Below, in pieces: positions 23,670 to 36,289 of a DNA stretch of 64,000 nucleotides; the stretch's first letter is position 1; the number at the start of each line of letters is the position of its first letter. The notes beneath the pieces were generated by a model. It was not told the origin of the DNA. It saw nothing but the letters and a program-made list of their open reading frames with translations, and did no database searches. A program made the translations under genes and the position numbers. The DNA is from Lytechinus variegatus (Eukaryota > Echinodermata > Echinoidea > Temnopleuroida > Toxopneustidae). Location of the stretch: NCBI RefSeq assembly GCF_018143015.1, contig NC_054758.1, forward strand, positions 7,115,501 through 7,179,500, given 5' to 3'.

Positions 23670-24340
23670 TCAAAGTAGTTATATGCACATCGTCATGAAT
23701 ATTCATTGGGTGGGCTGATGATGTCACGTCTCTACTTTCCTTTTTTCTTATGTTATCACATAAAATCATTGAGAGCGGTGTTGGCTCAGTCGGTAACGCG
23801 TCTGCCCGTCGAACCAAAGATCGTGGGTTCGAGTCCACCCCGGGCGGATGACTGAAGCCAGTGCGTTGTGTGTAAACGTCCCTCCCATGTTTCATAGATG
23901 CAGGCTATGTTACAATGGAAAACCGTTGACTCCGTCCCTCGGATAGGACGCTAAATGGAGGGCCCCGTGTAGAGGAGAGTCACCACCTTTGCACGTTGAG
24001 AACCATTGCACTATTCGTATAAGAGTAGGGGGAACCCCCGGTGTAGTGGTCTGCATTCCCCCAATCAGTTATCAGGCACAAGTGACGTACCAAACAAATA
24101 ATAATAATATTTTTTTTCATATTTTCATACAAGTGTAAATGATGTGTCTTCATTATGATGAAATAAGTTACGGCAATGAATAACTAATGCACTTAATCAG
24201 TAATCATTGTTAATCCAGTTGTTTTAGTTTTTAGTAGAAGTTTTTTTTACTAAACCTAATTTCATATAATGAAATACAAAACAAGTGGGGATATGACATC
24301 ATCAGCCCACCTATATGAATATTCATAAAGATGTAGCCTA
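23670..24340. mobile_element. TIR repeat with GGGCTGATGATGTCA ends, carrying a SINE
   Basis: CATGAATATTCATTGGGTGG and GGGCTGATGATGTCA on the left pair with TGACATCATCAGCCC and ATGAATATTCAT on the right. The interior is mostly the SINE at 23774-24115. It lies in the gap between LINE parts 1 and 2. Confidence 0.55.
23774..24115 (+). mobile_element. tRNA-derived SINE
   Basis: The head resembles a tRNA with A box TTGGCTCAGTCGGT and B box GTTCGAGTCC, followed by an unrelated body and a tail ending AACAAATAATAATAAT. The cloverleaf is not conserved at the acceptor stem, so this is a SINE and not a tRNA gene. The internal boxes would form a Pol III promoter. Confidence 0.75.
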
Positions 24341-24374
24341 GAACTGTTTCACCGGAATGATAACCGTGGCAACG

Positions 24375-24723
24375 TAACTTATTTCATCATTAGAACGAAA
24401 AACTCACTCTAGATTTTTAGGGGTTATCATAGATGAAGCTTTATCTTGGAATGAGCATCTGCTGATCTGCTCCATATATAGTGTGTATTTCAAAAGGAGT
24501 ATTGGAATTATTTGCAAGTTAAAATATATTTTGCCTCTTAAAGCTTTATTCTTATTGTACACTATAATTACCTAGTACTATATTGTAACGTCGTTCGGGC
24601 TAATTCTGGCTCTACAAAGCTGACTTTTATGTTTAAATTACAAAAGAGAGTTATTCGCATTTGCAAATCAGGATCGCATTACTTTGATTGGCTCACACTG
24701 TCCTTTATTTATCAAACAAAAAA
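24375..24723 (+). pseudogene. LINE fragment, part 2
   Basis: Encodes RFLGVIIDEALSWNEHL, then IGIICKLKYILPLKALFLLY and a W-x-NSGS-like remnant, the thumb and post-RT segment of the same LINE type. It breaks off at 24723 where the Ngaro-type element begins, and resumes at 42108. Confidence 0.75.
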
Positions 24724-24945
24724 ATTTATTTTCCAGCGTTACGGAGTATAGCTGGTAAATTTTGTTTAGACGGCAACGTATGAATGCTAAGTCAGGCAAG
24801 CGTAGCGGTCTTGACGACGTTGGGTAATTTGAATGTGACGTATAGGGTAATTTGTATATGAAAAGAAGTAGATTCTTGAGTTGGGCGTAGAGAACGCCGA
24901 GGATCATTCTAGCCTTCTACAGCATAGAACTAGCACGTCTTTTTT
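24724..24945 (+). repeat. Split direct repeat A1
   Basis: Begins ATTTATTTTCCAGCGTTACG and ends CTAGCACGTCTTTTTT. It matches 41402-41623 over 222 bases with about one mismatch seen by eye. Confidence 0.9.
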
Positions 24946-24963
24946 GGAGCTTCCGATATAAAC

Positions 24964-25350
24964 ATGGATCCGTCGAAAGTCGCAGAGTTAATTGATGTCA
25001 AGATGAGTCAGTCTCAGAACAATCTTCTATCCGAACTAGATAATTTAATTTCAAGCAGACTTAACAATTTTCAACAATCATTTGGAGAAACCCAGAAGAT
25101 ACTGAACGACGCCCAGGTCGCGAAGATTCGGGAAATGCATTCCGACGACTATAAATTCCAGAGGAGAGGAAATGAAGAACAGCACAAGGTCAACGCTAAG
25201 ATTCATAGAAAACTCGTGGAAGCCAATCATTACCTCGAGGGATCTCAGGACAGGCCATCAGCAGTTTCAGATGCTAAGGAAAAGATAGTCGAAGGTATAG
25301 ACATCATAGAAAAACGACAAAAGCTCATCAGAATGGCCGACCCCTTATAA
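24964..25350 (+). pseudogene. gag-like region of the Ngaro-type element, 5' part
   Basis: Starts 19 bases after repeat A1 at an ATG (MDPSKVAELID). It is a helical, charged, Gln/Asn-rich segment as in the first ORF of DIRS-order elements. It stops at the TTATAA where the 12.1-kb insert begins; gag-like sequence reappears at 37461. Confidence 0.75.
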
Positions 25351-25352
25351 AA

Positions 25353-26245
25353 AAAATTGAATGGTATACCATTGACTACCATTTATCATACACCATTGAT
25401 ATACCATTGGAATACCATTCGCACAGCACCCACCATACACCAATGGTATACCATTCAAGCCTCAATGGTATACCATTCAAACTAATCTAAATAATTCGGA
25501 CCTTACTATTACCATATTCATGAGCACCATTTACCATTCATATACCATTGATCAAACACCATTCACCATTGATCTACCATATGGCCACTATAGACAGGTT
25601 TACCATTGACCACCATTCACCATTCAGCCACCATTCACTGGCCTACCATTTACCATTCAGCCACCATTCACTGGACACCATTGGCCTACCAATTACCTTA
25701 CACCATTCACCATACACCATTCGCCTACCATTCAACATACACCATTCGTGTACCATTCACCATTCGTGTACCATTCACCATTCGTGTACAATTCACCATC
25801 CGCGTACCATTCATCGTACACCATTCACTGTACACCATTCGCGTACCATTCGCCGTACACCATTCGTGTACCATTCACTGCTCACCATACACCATTCAAC
25901 TACCATTCGTCGTACACCATTCACGTACCATTCACCGCTCACCATACACCATTCAACTACCATTCGTCGTACACCACACACCATTCACCATTGATTGACC
26001 ATTCACTTTACACCATTCTACCATACACCGTACACCATTGACCTACCATTTACCATACAACACTGTCATACACACTATACTATTAGTCAACCATTCAAAT
26101 AACACCATTGGTCATACACTATAGACCACAAGTTCAATGGTAGACCAATGGTTTACACTGAATGGTAGACAGTAGAACAACGATGTGCAATGTATAGTAG
26201 GCCAATAAAGTACAGTGAATGGTAGACCATTGGTGAACAGCATAT
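25353..26245. repeat. Left CCATT minisatellite array
   Basis: Units of about 10-16 bases built on TACCATTCACC run on the plus strand to about 26120. The last 100 bases switch to the complement (AATGGTAGACC). The palindrome AATGGTATACCATT occurs near the tip and again about 80 bases in. Open frames in several registers are a by-product of the repeat and not genes. Confidence 0.9.
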
Positions 26246-26424
26246 CTCTGGGGTTAGTGGTAGGCTTAATAATGGAATAAGTATACACAAGAAAAAAAAT
26301 GAAAACAGTTACTTATTTCAAGAACGTCAATAAAATATTTTTACTATAAGAAGTTTAAGTACAGCATAAATGGCACAGAGTATTCACAAGTATAGACTTT
26401 ATAATTAAAGCACATAAGTTATTA

Positions 26425-28576
26425 TATATGGGCAAGTCCAAGAAAAGGTCACCTGGAAGGCAAAATTTAATCTTTAATTTAAGAAGTTATCTTTGGTGGG
26501 GTAAGAAAGCCCAAATGTGGAATTTTAAATTTCATAAAGAAAAATTTGATAATATGCATATTTATGCTAATTTGGGGCACCTAATTTGCATAATCAGTAA
26601 AATGGGCGTTACGTATGGGACAATTATAAAAACTCATAGAAAATGAAAACAAAACTTCTGAGATTCAGTCATAGGTGGGACATGGACCCCCTTACATCTT
26701 ATTACTTTTGGCAGAAAAAAGTGGTGTCATCTAATTAATTATGCAAATTAGGTCTTGTCCAAGGATGGAATGTCCCATACGTAACATTTTGAGGATGTTT
26801 TTTTAAGTTATTTCTCATAATACAATACTTGTATTGTTGCATCTCTGGGAAGTTCTAATTTATTAAGTATGAAAATGTTATACCACAAAAAGTTTCAAAA
26901 ATGGAGTTTACTTTTTAATCATTACGCGAATCCTGTGTTTAAAAAATACCCCACCAGCTTATAACACAGGAACTCCATTGCCTTGCGTGTTGTGTCAATG
27001 GGAGCTCAGGTGGGGTATTTGAAACCCCAATTTCAGATTTTGGGAGAGCTCTCGTTTAAACTGGGGTGGGGTTCATCTGACTGCTGATAATGCCTTGCGT
27101 GTTAGTCAATGGGATCTCAAGTGGGGTATTGACACCCCAATTTCAGTTTTTTGGGAAAGTTGCATTTCTCGCGTTTAAACTGGGGTGGGGTCGATTTAGT
27201 GACTGCTGCTGCTGATAAGAGCCGATAACACTGATGCCTGCCACCACAACAGGCTGATGAACAGCATGGAGTGGGATTGCAGCTGTCCTTGTTACGTAAT
27301 AGTATAAACAAACTCTTCAGAGCTTCCTGGCTGACATTAATCTTGAAAGAATGAATTTGTATTCTATTTGTTTTAGGACATTAGCATATCTAAAAACGAT
27401 TCGGAATTTAGATGAAGATCGACATGAAATTTTGAACGATGCAAAATGACCCACAATTGCCGAAATAACAATAAGTTTAAAAAAATCACCCTCTCTCTCT
27501 CTTGCTCTCTCTCTCTGCCAGGCCTTATGAAGGTCACTTCTCCTTGGGGGAAGGTGGATTATCTGGGAGAGTGTGTGGTTGTTTACTTAAGGATAACCAT
27601 TCCTTGTTGATATCGGGATGGGGGGGGGGGCGAGTGAAGTAGCTTGGAATTGAAATTGGGGTGTCAGATGAGATCCATTTTTAAACACAAAGTTTCGTAA
27701 TGATTAAAAGTTAATTAAAAAATTGTTACGTATGGGACAACATGTTACGTATGGGACATTTACACACAATGTCAATGGGGAGATTTGTGTACAAAGTGAA
27801 TGGAGAAAAACAAATTTGAAGAGTGCTCTAAAAACTGATTATTTACCTTTTCTTTAGTTTTTAAACACTGATTTGTTATGAATACTGATTAATGAATACA
27901 AATGAAGCCCCAAAAAATGTGAAAATGGAAAAATATGAAAAAATAAAAACAATAGAAATACATAAGAAATTCATAAAACCATGAAAAACAAGGAATAAAA
28001 AGGTTGAAATGGCTAATTTCCCTTCAGTGATATCAAATATGTCTCAGTAGAACATTTAAAAAGAAAGAAACTCTTTTGTTATTTCCATATTTTAAATTAT
28101 TTCAATTTTTTGAATTATGGGGAAAATTGTGTACGTTCTCTATGGGGACAAAATGTCCCATACGTAACTGTCCCATACGTAACATGTCATTAATTTGTTT
28201 AATTAGAGTCTGTAATTAGAGGGATTTGGCTTATGACATGAAACTTGCCATAAATATACTTTAGTATTGAGACTTCTATCACACTAAGTTTCAAGTTGTC
28301 AAGTGAAATACTTTCAGAGAATTCTCATCTTGAAACTAATGTATTAAAAATTGTCTTTTCTCTGCGTCCCATACGTAACGGCGCATCTTTTTGCTCTAAA
28401 AGGTCAAGATCAAGGTCATATGTCACAATTTTTTGCATGATTATTCTTCTCCTAGATGTCTACCATCATGAGGGTATTCAATCTAATCAAAGTCATTTAA
28501 CACTATTTTTCAGGTCATTAAAGCCTCTGAAATGTCCCATACGTAACGCGCGCGAATTCTTGGACTTGCCCATATA
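26425..28576. mobile_element. 2.15-kb TIR element studded with GTCCCATACGTAAC motifs
   Basis: Ends ATATATGGGCAAGTCCAAGAA-like (26425 onward) and its complement (28556-28576) define it. The 14-base word GTCCCATACGTAAC or its complement occurs eight times (about 26607, 26771, 27725, 27750, 28147, 28167, 28366, 28532), some as close pairs. A unit of about 130 bp (CCTTGCGTGTT, GTCAATGGGA, TGGGGTATT) is tandemly doubled at 26975-27230. No transposase is found. Superfamily unknown. Confidence 0.6.
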
Positions 28577-29186
28577 TGACTTAGCTACTCGTTGATATCT
28601 ATACTCTGTCAATCTTGTTATCTAAAAGTAAACATGCATCAAGACAGAGTTTGATTGAAAAACACAACAAATGAAGGCTAACATTTCCAAGAATAAACCT
28701 GTTCTCTCATATTGCTTTTTACATGGATTGAGTACTTGGCAAAACCACTGTTCTGCATACAAACCTGATACTTGTAATACAATAAACTTGATGTTAAATC
28801 TGTTGTGTGTAATTGCTTTCAACGACATTAATAAACATTTTTTTACTAATAAGTTCAAGTACAAAAGAGTATTGACAGGTATGGCATAAAAGCACCATAT
28901 TATGAATACATGTGACTGTGCGACTCCACAAGAGATCAATGATTGCACTCCACATAAATATTATGTTAATCTTCCTATAAACAAATTTACATGTAAGACA
29001 GAGTTTGGACAACAAACTAATGAACACCAAATTTCGAAGATTAAACTCAAAATGTGTGATAGCCTTCACATGGCCAAATGAATAAAGGGTACCACACCTA
29101 GAAGAAATGAAATATCCCCAAAAGGGGGGAAAATAGTACTCCCAAATTGGTCTCTTTTTTCTTTTCACCTAAAAAGATATATCAAT
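28577..29186. other. Noncoding AT-rich stretch
   Basis: Short open frames on both strands are not supported by composition, motifs or splice context. I see no feature. Confidence 0.4.
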
Positions 29187-29738
29187 GGCATGTTTCTACA
29201 TAGAATTGTTAAAAGGTATTACCCGCCTAAGTATCCAGAATCCCTGATAACTTTCCTGTAGAAACAGACGCGATGCGGTTTATTGATAAATTGCATCGCG
29301 CAAAATACGGTTTCTCATAACCATCTCTCTGAGAGGTGGTTATTGCCATGTTAATCCGTTTAACTTTTCTGTAAAAACACGGGGCAAAATAGCATACGTG
29401 TCTGGCTTAAGTGCTTGAACCAAGAAGTGCGATCTCACAGTAAACATATATTCTGGCCGTTTTTTATCTCGCCAGCTGATCGCGAAACGTGTACCTGCTA
29501 CAATGAGTGAGATCTACCATGAATTTTGAAAATTTTCCTAACGAGATGCAATTTTTGACATACCAAAATGCAATGTGAGGTTATAGGTTGAATTTTCCGA
29601 TTTCCACCGTATTTGCGACGCGAAATGCAAGTTAATCAGATTATTCAGTCTGTAGAAACAGGTTGGTTTAAGAACGATAAGGTTATTCAAGTCCGGAAAA
29701 GATAAACTGTTTTTAATGATTTACTGTAGAAACACGCC
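29187..29738. mobile_element. MITE with GGCRTGTTTCTACA ends
   Basis: GGCATGTTTCTACA at the left and TGTAGAAACACGCC at the right are inverted. Variants of CTGTAGAAACA also occur at 29255 and 29650, and CGATGCGGTTTATT faces AATTGCATCGCG as a short inner palindrome. No coding. Confidence 0.6.
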
Positions 29739-30580
29739 AAAAGTTTATCATAAATACAATAATGATACATTAAGAAATAAATAATATATCACACATAGAA
29801 AAAAAATATAATGAAAATAAGGAAAGAAAATTATTCAATTTGGAACACTAAAAAACAGAAGAAAAATAGAGACCTTTTTTGCAAAATATATAGAAAATAA
29901 TATATACAAGATACCCACTTATTTCTTTTCTGTCTATTTTTGTTGTGTTATATTGTCTTACACAGTAAATCAGTAGTCAATCGTAATTTTTTACAACCGA
30001 GCTTGGACAAAATTTAAATTCATATAATACAAAAAATATATAAATTGTGATCTTGTATATTCATGAGGACTTGCAGAGAACAGTTTTAGCAAAAAATAAC
30101 AACTTTAATTCGTCAAAACTTTGTTAATCCTAAACAAATTTGGATGAGATTTTCAGTGTTTTTTGTTTGTCTGATGTACACTTTGAATTATATCACATAG
30201 CTTTCAGTCTCGAGTACCTCTAGCCCTTCAATCAAATTGGTTGGACGACCGGTTACACTTTACATATAACATAGTTATAAGGAGAATGAAGGGGACCATA
30301 GAAAGAAAGCATGAGAAAAGGGGAGATTTTGGTAGGGAGAGAATGAATCAGAAAAGGATCATGCTGAAAATTTCATTAAAATCTGATAATAACAAAGTTA
30401 TTGAATTTGAAATTTAACAACATTTTGGTAAAAAATTAACCCAATGTACACACGATCGTCAGGAATATTTGTTAGGCTTATTCTATAAAATGAAATAATT
30501 ATTTCATATTTTCATACATGTGTGTATGATATGTCCCAAGTATCATATCATTATTTCCAGCAATGCATATCTTCACATTA

Positions 30581-30996
30581 AAGGTCTAGTCCACCACAGA
30601 AAAGATTGTTTTGAATCAACAGAGAAAATCAGGCAAGCATCATGCAAAATATTTCATCTAAATCGGATGCAAAATAAGACCCTCACTTTTTGTTTTGGTT
30701 TTCATTGTTTGAATTGTACAATATTTTCAATTTTTTTTACAGATTTGACAATAAAAAATAAAAATAAAACTTTATTTCATAGGACAATGAGGAGAAAATT
30801 ATAATATTTCATATTTAAAAAACAAAGAAAAGTGAATGAGTGATGTCATCAGATCCCTCATTTGCATACCGACCTGGATGTGCATGTAACTATTAAGTGA
30901 AATTGAGCGAAACTTAAAAATGTCATACCTTTCTTTATGTTTGATTTTTCTCTTTTTAATCAAATCAACTTTTTTGTTAGGGTGGACATGTCTTTG
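30581..30996. mobile_element. MITE, AAGGTCWAGTCCACC family, copy 1
   Basis: Left AAGGTCTAGTCCACCACAG and right GGTGGACATGTCTTTG are inverted ends. The internal order (TTTCATCTAAATCGGATG, GTTTGAATT, GTGATGTCATCAGA, TTTTTCTCTTTTT) is shared with 57655-58075 and in part with 44515-44852. Confidence 0.65.
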
Positions 30997-31103
30997 AAAT
31001 AAATTTTCACTCCATTTTTTATAGTTCTCGGAGGACAAAATGTAAATTAGCGCGACTTCTTGTAATAAAATACAAAAGAACAAGTGGGGATATGACATCA
31101 GCT

Positions 31104-31270
31104 GGGAACGTCGTGGTCTAGTGGTTCTGACTCTCACCTTTCAAACAGAGGGTCGTGAATTTGAGTCCTAGCCATGGTGTGTTTTCCTTCAGCCCGAATT
31201 TCATCCACACTGTGCATCACTAGACCCAGATGAAGTGAATGGGTACCCGGCAGGATTAATTCCTTGAAGC
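31104..31270 (+). mobile_element. tRNA-Glu-like SINE
   Basis: The head CGTGGTCTAGTGGTTCTGAC resembles the D-arm side of tRNA-Glu, and GTGAATTTGAGTCCTAGCCA resembles its B box and acceptor. Mismatches and a 3' extension (ACTAGACCCAGATGAAGTGA, GGGTACCCGGCAGG) mark it as a SINE and not a tRNA gene. Confidence 0.7.
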
Positions 31271-31809
31271 TGTAATAAGAAATATTGGATGAAAACAATG
31301 CAAAGGACAGTATATTAGCTAAGGGTTCAAAATATGAATGCTTGTCATGTGTGTAAGCTTTCTTTAGAAGTTCATATATTTTTTTATATATTGAGAAATT
31401 TGCAGTATACTCTACCATTCAATTGAATGATACCAATTAACAAATATCAACAAAACATTTTGTAAAATATGATAAATAAATTTATGTTTAACCATAGATG
31501 GGTAGACAATAACCTATTATATAATGGGAGGTTGCCCCAATGATGACAAATACCACAACAAATGAATACCTGGGGAAAAAGTGTCCACCCTTCCCCCCTC
31601 AGCCAACATACTGATTTTTTTCTGGGGGGGGGGGGGTGTCAGAAAAGACGTGTGCTCCTCTAAATAGGGATGACATTTGTCCTTTCTAAGGATTTTTTAC
31701 CATTCCTGACAAGGTTTTTTTTTCAGCTATGCCACTGCAGGAATACAATCTGTTTTATCTCATGAAGCTTTGCATTTTTTTCTACTGAAGAAAATTCTTA
31801 CACACCTAC

Positions 31810-31929
31810 CTTTCATAAACTCCAATTGTTTCTTGTACACGGTACGTTTTCTGTGTTCAACACCCGTCGTGTCATTCCAAGATAAGGCTGGATCATCTAC
31901 CTTATCATCCAGTGTATCCGTCGTCCAAA
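31810..31929 (-). CDS. Candidate 120-bp coding exon inside the 12.1-kb insert
   Basis: The minus strand has an acceptor (TTTATTTCATTTTCAAAG) and a donor (ATGAAAG/GTAGGTGTG). One frame is open throughout; it reads WTTDTLDDKVDDPALSWNDT and continues TGVEHRKRTVYKKQLEFMK, while the other two frames have stops. The phase is compatible with a donor at 34557, which would precede it as GYN plus a split codon. The product is not recognised. It could be part of a gene carried by the insert. Confidence 0.4.
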
Positions 31930-32699
31930 CTTTGAAAATGAAATAAAATCAATTTAAGTGTTGTAAAATCTGCATGTATGTGCAGATACAAACAAAAATA
32001 GAATACTAATATAGTAATAGAAAAATAATGATCTTAGAACTTTAATGTTAAAGATATTTTTCATGGACCTCTGATTACCAGCCCAGAATTTAGGATAAAA
32101 ATAAGGAAATGTGATAGTATTTCAGCGTAGTTCAGACAAGGCTGTATTATAACTGTGCATGCTTTATACTAGTAATAGCTATGTCATCTGAAATCAAATT
32201 TCTAGAGCAGCGATTTTCAAGAGGGTAATCGATGACATAAATTCCATTTTTCTGGTATTGACAATCGCAGAAGCAGATCCAAGTGGGCACATTTGACCTG
32301 TGCCCCCACCTTGAGAGCAATAGTTGATGTGTTTGATAAAAATGTGGCTTTCTTACACAAGTGTTCCCCCCCCCTTCGAAAGTTACAGCAAATATTTATA
32401 TTAAAAATATTGTCTCATACAAGAGGATCTCCTTTTGGTTTGCTTGTTATTTAAAGTTTCCTTGGGAAAATGTGCCCCACTACCCCCTTTGAGAAATCAT
32501 GGATCCGTTCATGGACAATCATATGCCAGTGGATGAACTCCAGACGTTTTTTAGGCAAGTTTTGATCAGTAAATAAATAAAAACAGATAAAATGTGATCA
32601 CAGGACAAACTTAACTTTAAAAGAGGATAAAATTTACTTTAAAAATTGATATGCCTAGCCCCATGAAAGGATCTGAGAATACCCTCCGGCACTAATGCA

Positions 32700-33011
32700 G
32701 TTTCACACCAGCCAACTCACAGTGAACAATTGTGTACAACGGATAGCGGAGCGTGAACGTAGCGGTCGTGTACATTTTTGCTTATTACATGACGTCATCC
32801 AGCCACTGCCGAGAACCAATTTATGAATGAAAATATAGTAAGCATGCGCAGTGCAAGCCTTTTGTTTCCCCACACAGAATTCCACCAAAACAAGTGTGCA
32901 ATTCCCTATCACCTCGTACCAAAATCGACCTAGAATTTCAATTTTCCTATATCTTATATGAATTATGAAAGGTATTCTCGGAGGATCTATTTTCTCACCG
33001 ATACCGCACAG
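32700..33011 (+). promoter_or_regulatory. Candidate promoter and short first coding exon, plus strand
   Basis: GCATGCGCAGTGC (NRF1-like) lies near 32840. An ATG at 32958 opens 18 codons (MNYERYSRRIYFLTDTAQ) ending exactly at a strong donor CAG/GTAAGC at 33011/33012; a second ATG at 32965 is also open. Being upstream of the minus-strand exon at 31929, the region could be bidirectional. No downstream plus-strand exon was identified. Confidence 0.3.
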
Positions 33012-33499
33012 GTAAGCGAATTTTGAATACTTCTTGCTTTTCCGTCAAAATCTTACGAATTAGCGTCTATATGTCATCGTGTTCCTTGGAATTTGTAGAG
33101 TCTATCGCAACGTGCATAAAGTCAATTGGCTTCCGGGTTTTGGAGCGTTGCGTGAATATGCATGAAATTGCAGTTTCGATAATTTTCGATCGATACCGGA
33201 GCGATCCGATCACGAACCAAGACCATTTACCGTGTACACAACATGACCGGATATCGTTATCGATACTTCCGCACGCAGTCCAAAGGAATTATTTTTGGGA
33301 CCACGTGGTCATGACGTGATCTGCGCTATTGACCAATCAGCGGTCTTCGATCGAATCGCTGTGCGGAGACGATCTATCCGTTGTACACAGTCTATGGACA
33401 ATTGTTCGTTGTGCATGCAACTTCAAGCAAAACTCCCCACCAGAATAATTGTCTACACACATTTTGAGATCAATACAATATCAATTCTAGATCAATATG

Positions 33500-33765
33500 C
33501 CCACCACTTTTCAAAATATTGCGGATCGCTTGGATTCGCCGTCATGTTGATATGGACCGAAGTTATGCGATCAAAAGATTCGCATGCGGCATGCTGGCAG
33601 TTTGTTTGCCACATGTTAGCATGATTTGGTTGCTAACTTCAGTCCATATAAATATTACGGCGAATCCGAGAGATCCGCGAAGTGATGTCTACGGATTAGA
33701 TCAACGACGTCGAGATCGAAGACTAAATACAGCCATTCCCAATATTTTGAAAAACGGTGGGAATA
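33500..33765. repeat. Imperfect inverted repeat
   Basis: The left arm (GGATTCGCCGTCATGTTGAT, ATGGACCGAAGTTA) pairs with the complement of 33632-33683 (TAACTTCAGTCCATAT, TTACGGCGAATCC), with outer TTTTCAAAATATTG repeated as CAATATTTTGAAAAAC. The loop is about 65 bases. It may be a MITE. Confidence 0.55.
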
Positions 33766-34379
33766 TTAACATCGAAATGTGACTGAGAGACCTGTCATGA
33801 CATTTGGGAACAAGTTTTGGTGATGAGGTATGCTGGTAATCGGCCGGTGCAAAACTGCATTAGCGCCAGTTTTCTCTGCATATTTATTGCAGCCTCTGTA
33901 GAAAAATTGAATAGGAATCGTTTGTCACTCCGTCCAGTCACAGTTCCACACACAAAGTGCACATTTTACCATTGAAATAGTATGTGCAATGAGTGGTGTG
34001 TACAGTGTAGCAAAGTTATAGACCTGCGTAGCCTTTATCATTTTTTAAACTTTAGGACCCTTACCATGTTTCACCTCCATTTTATCTCATTTACCAACAT
34101 CTATCAACAACAACAACAACAAATTATAGGCCTAATTTCAAAGCAATATTTGTCGGCAAGTTTTCAATTTCAGTAAATTAACGTGTGCAGTAACCGGTAA
34201 CGGTCTATTTATTCACAATTAAAACTTTGACAGTCTTGACATTAGCATTAACAAATCATTCATTCACGAATTCAATGTATTCAGAGATGGTTTTTGTAAA
34301 ACATTGACAATAAACATCAGGCAATATGAGCGAATTACTATTCAATGCTCGCCGATCTTAACTCTGCCAATACAAAGCA

Positions 34380-34760
34380 TAAACCATAAGCACTCCCTAT
34401 CGTCAAAGCCACGTCCCGGCCGTAGAGCAGCGGCCAGCGCCAACGGGGCAGTGACGGTGGCAGTGCAGTGGTCGTGCATGTCGTGGCAGTACAACGACAT
34501 CTAACATTTTGAGACAATTTGAGAAATAAATCAAAGAAAATTGTTATAGAACTTACTGTTATAGCCTTCTACAAATGACTTTGAAGTCGCTGTCCGAATC
34601 TGACCCGTGTTCCTTTAGTTTTTGATGAATTATCGACGGACTTATCACAGCCAAAACGGTAGTACGGTAGATCGAGTTTTCTTTTTCAAATATTGCACTT
34701 GGCGGTTAGACGTTCGCGCGTGCGTAGTGCGAGAACAACACGTATAATAGAGCTATACTG
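34380..34760 (-). promoter_or_regulatory. CpG-rich promoter-like DNA with a candidate first exon ending at 34557
   Basis: The block is CpG-rich for this window (CCCGGCCGTAGAGCAGCGGC, CGTTCGCGCGTGCG). On the minus strand GGCTATAACA/GTAAGT at 34557 is a good 5' splice site. The preceding frame (RNTGQIRTATSKSFVEGYN) is open but has no ATG before an upstream stop, so it is either noncoding or lacks its start. Joined in phase, it would lead into the 31929 exon. Confidence 0.3.
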
Positions 34761-36289
34761 GCAAGCAGCCAAGCGGCCCCTCTCGCAAAGCATATGGGGG
34801 GGATAAATTATGACAAAATATGGGGGGAGGGGACTTCTTCGCCAAGATAAATACACATCCCGATATGGGTGGGGGGGGGGGGGGGTGAATTAAAACCAAA
34901 TCAGGGGTGTCTTCTTTTTCCTCTCGATTGGTTCTGGGTTGGAAACCATGATGGCGTGAGTGCATGCCACTGTTTTCCTTGGATCTTGGAATCTATGAAA
35001 AAAGTTTTCGATCCCTTCACATTTTTTTCCTGTTCTCTATGTTATTTTCTTTTTTATTTTCGTTGTCTTTTTTTCTTTTTCTGTTATCTTTCTTTTCTTC
35101 TTTGCCTTTTTCTTTTCTTGTTTTTTCCCCTTTATATATATATTTTTTACTCACTCCTCTTCCCTTTTAATTTGCTTTTGTAATGATTGAAATTGAGATT
35201 TCATTCAGTAGATTTCTTTTCTGTTACATTGTTGTACTATACCCTGTATGGCGGCAGGGAATTTTGATAGGGGTGAGGGAGCAAGACCATGTGGATAAAT
35301 CATTTCAATCAAGTAATGCCGGTCTATAGAATAGCTCTCCTCTTTATAAACGCCGTCCACAAGTGGGAAAGAATATTTAGAGCCTAAAATAGAATTAGAA
35401 TTTTGGAAATATCATTTGTAAAAAAAGGGTGAAATAATTCATGATTGGAAGCAGCTATAATAGCGTACAAATGGGTCAGATGGGGCTTTTGACGTTGCAG
35501 ACAGACCAAATCAGGGTTTGCGGATGGGAATTTGATAGAGGTTGGGGGACCAAGACAACCAACAGTGAATTCATTTTTAGCAAAATATGGGGCATTGCAA
35601 GAAACTTGCAATCGAAGCAATCGAACGCAAATCAATTTCAGACTCCAAAATCATGAGAGTCATACTTTTCATTGCAAACTTGCAACTGATCCATAAAAAA
35701 ATCCAAATTGATATGTTCTAGATAAACTTAATGTATCATCACCTGTAAATTTGCATCTGATCGAATTTTGGGATTGATTGCAAATATCTTCTTGGAACAC
35801 TAAATATATATTTCTTTTTATAAAAAGCGGCCATAAACAAGCAAAATGATTATAAAAATAGAATAAAACTTATTAATTAAAAATTAAAACCCTTTTTATC
35901 AAAAAAGATTTCATTGACCGATTGATTTTATTTTTGCATGCACCCATTGCATCAGATTTAAATTTATGTACAATAGTAAAATATAACAAATTTATAATAT
36001 TGTATCATAACCACTGGATCAATAATATTTAAACACATATAGACCTTTTACTTAATAAGGACAAAGACAATTTAAAAGAATGCAAGAGACCATGTTTACA
36101 ATCATGAGCGATTACACTTGATTTGGGGAAGCTGCTCGCATAAAAGTCACAGGTCAAATATTTAATTAACTCTAAATACCTTTTAATCTTTGATATATTT
36201 TCTTTAAATCTTCGGAATTATGTTAATGGGTAATGCAATTGGGCATATCATTCAGCATTAACACAAATGGCATTCATTAGGCAAACACC
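34761..36289. other. Noncoding stretch
   Basis: Contains a G tract near 34867-34884, a long C/T-rich run at 35010-35170 whose open frames are low-complexity artefacts, and an AT-rich tail. No supported gene. Confidence 0.45.

Noticed and set aside
23774-23850. Functional tRNA gene
   Set aside because: A and B boxes exist but the acceptor stem does not pair and a SINE body and A-rich tail follow.
25548-26041. Overlapping His/Thr-rich frames of 97-148 codons
   Set aside because: They are translations of the CCATT minisatellite, open in all three registers because the unit lacks stops.
31104-31175. Functional tRNA-Glu gene
   Set aside because: Several stem mismatches and a SINE-like 3' extension.
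34869-35183. Phe/Leu-rich frames resembling membrane proteins
   Set aside because: They come from a C/T-rich low-complexity run and two registers are open.
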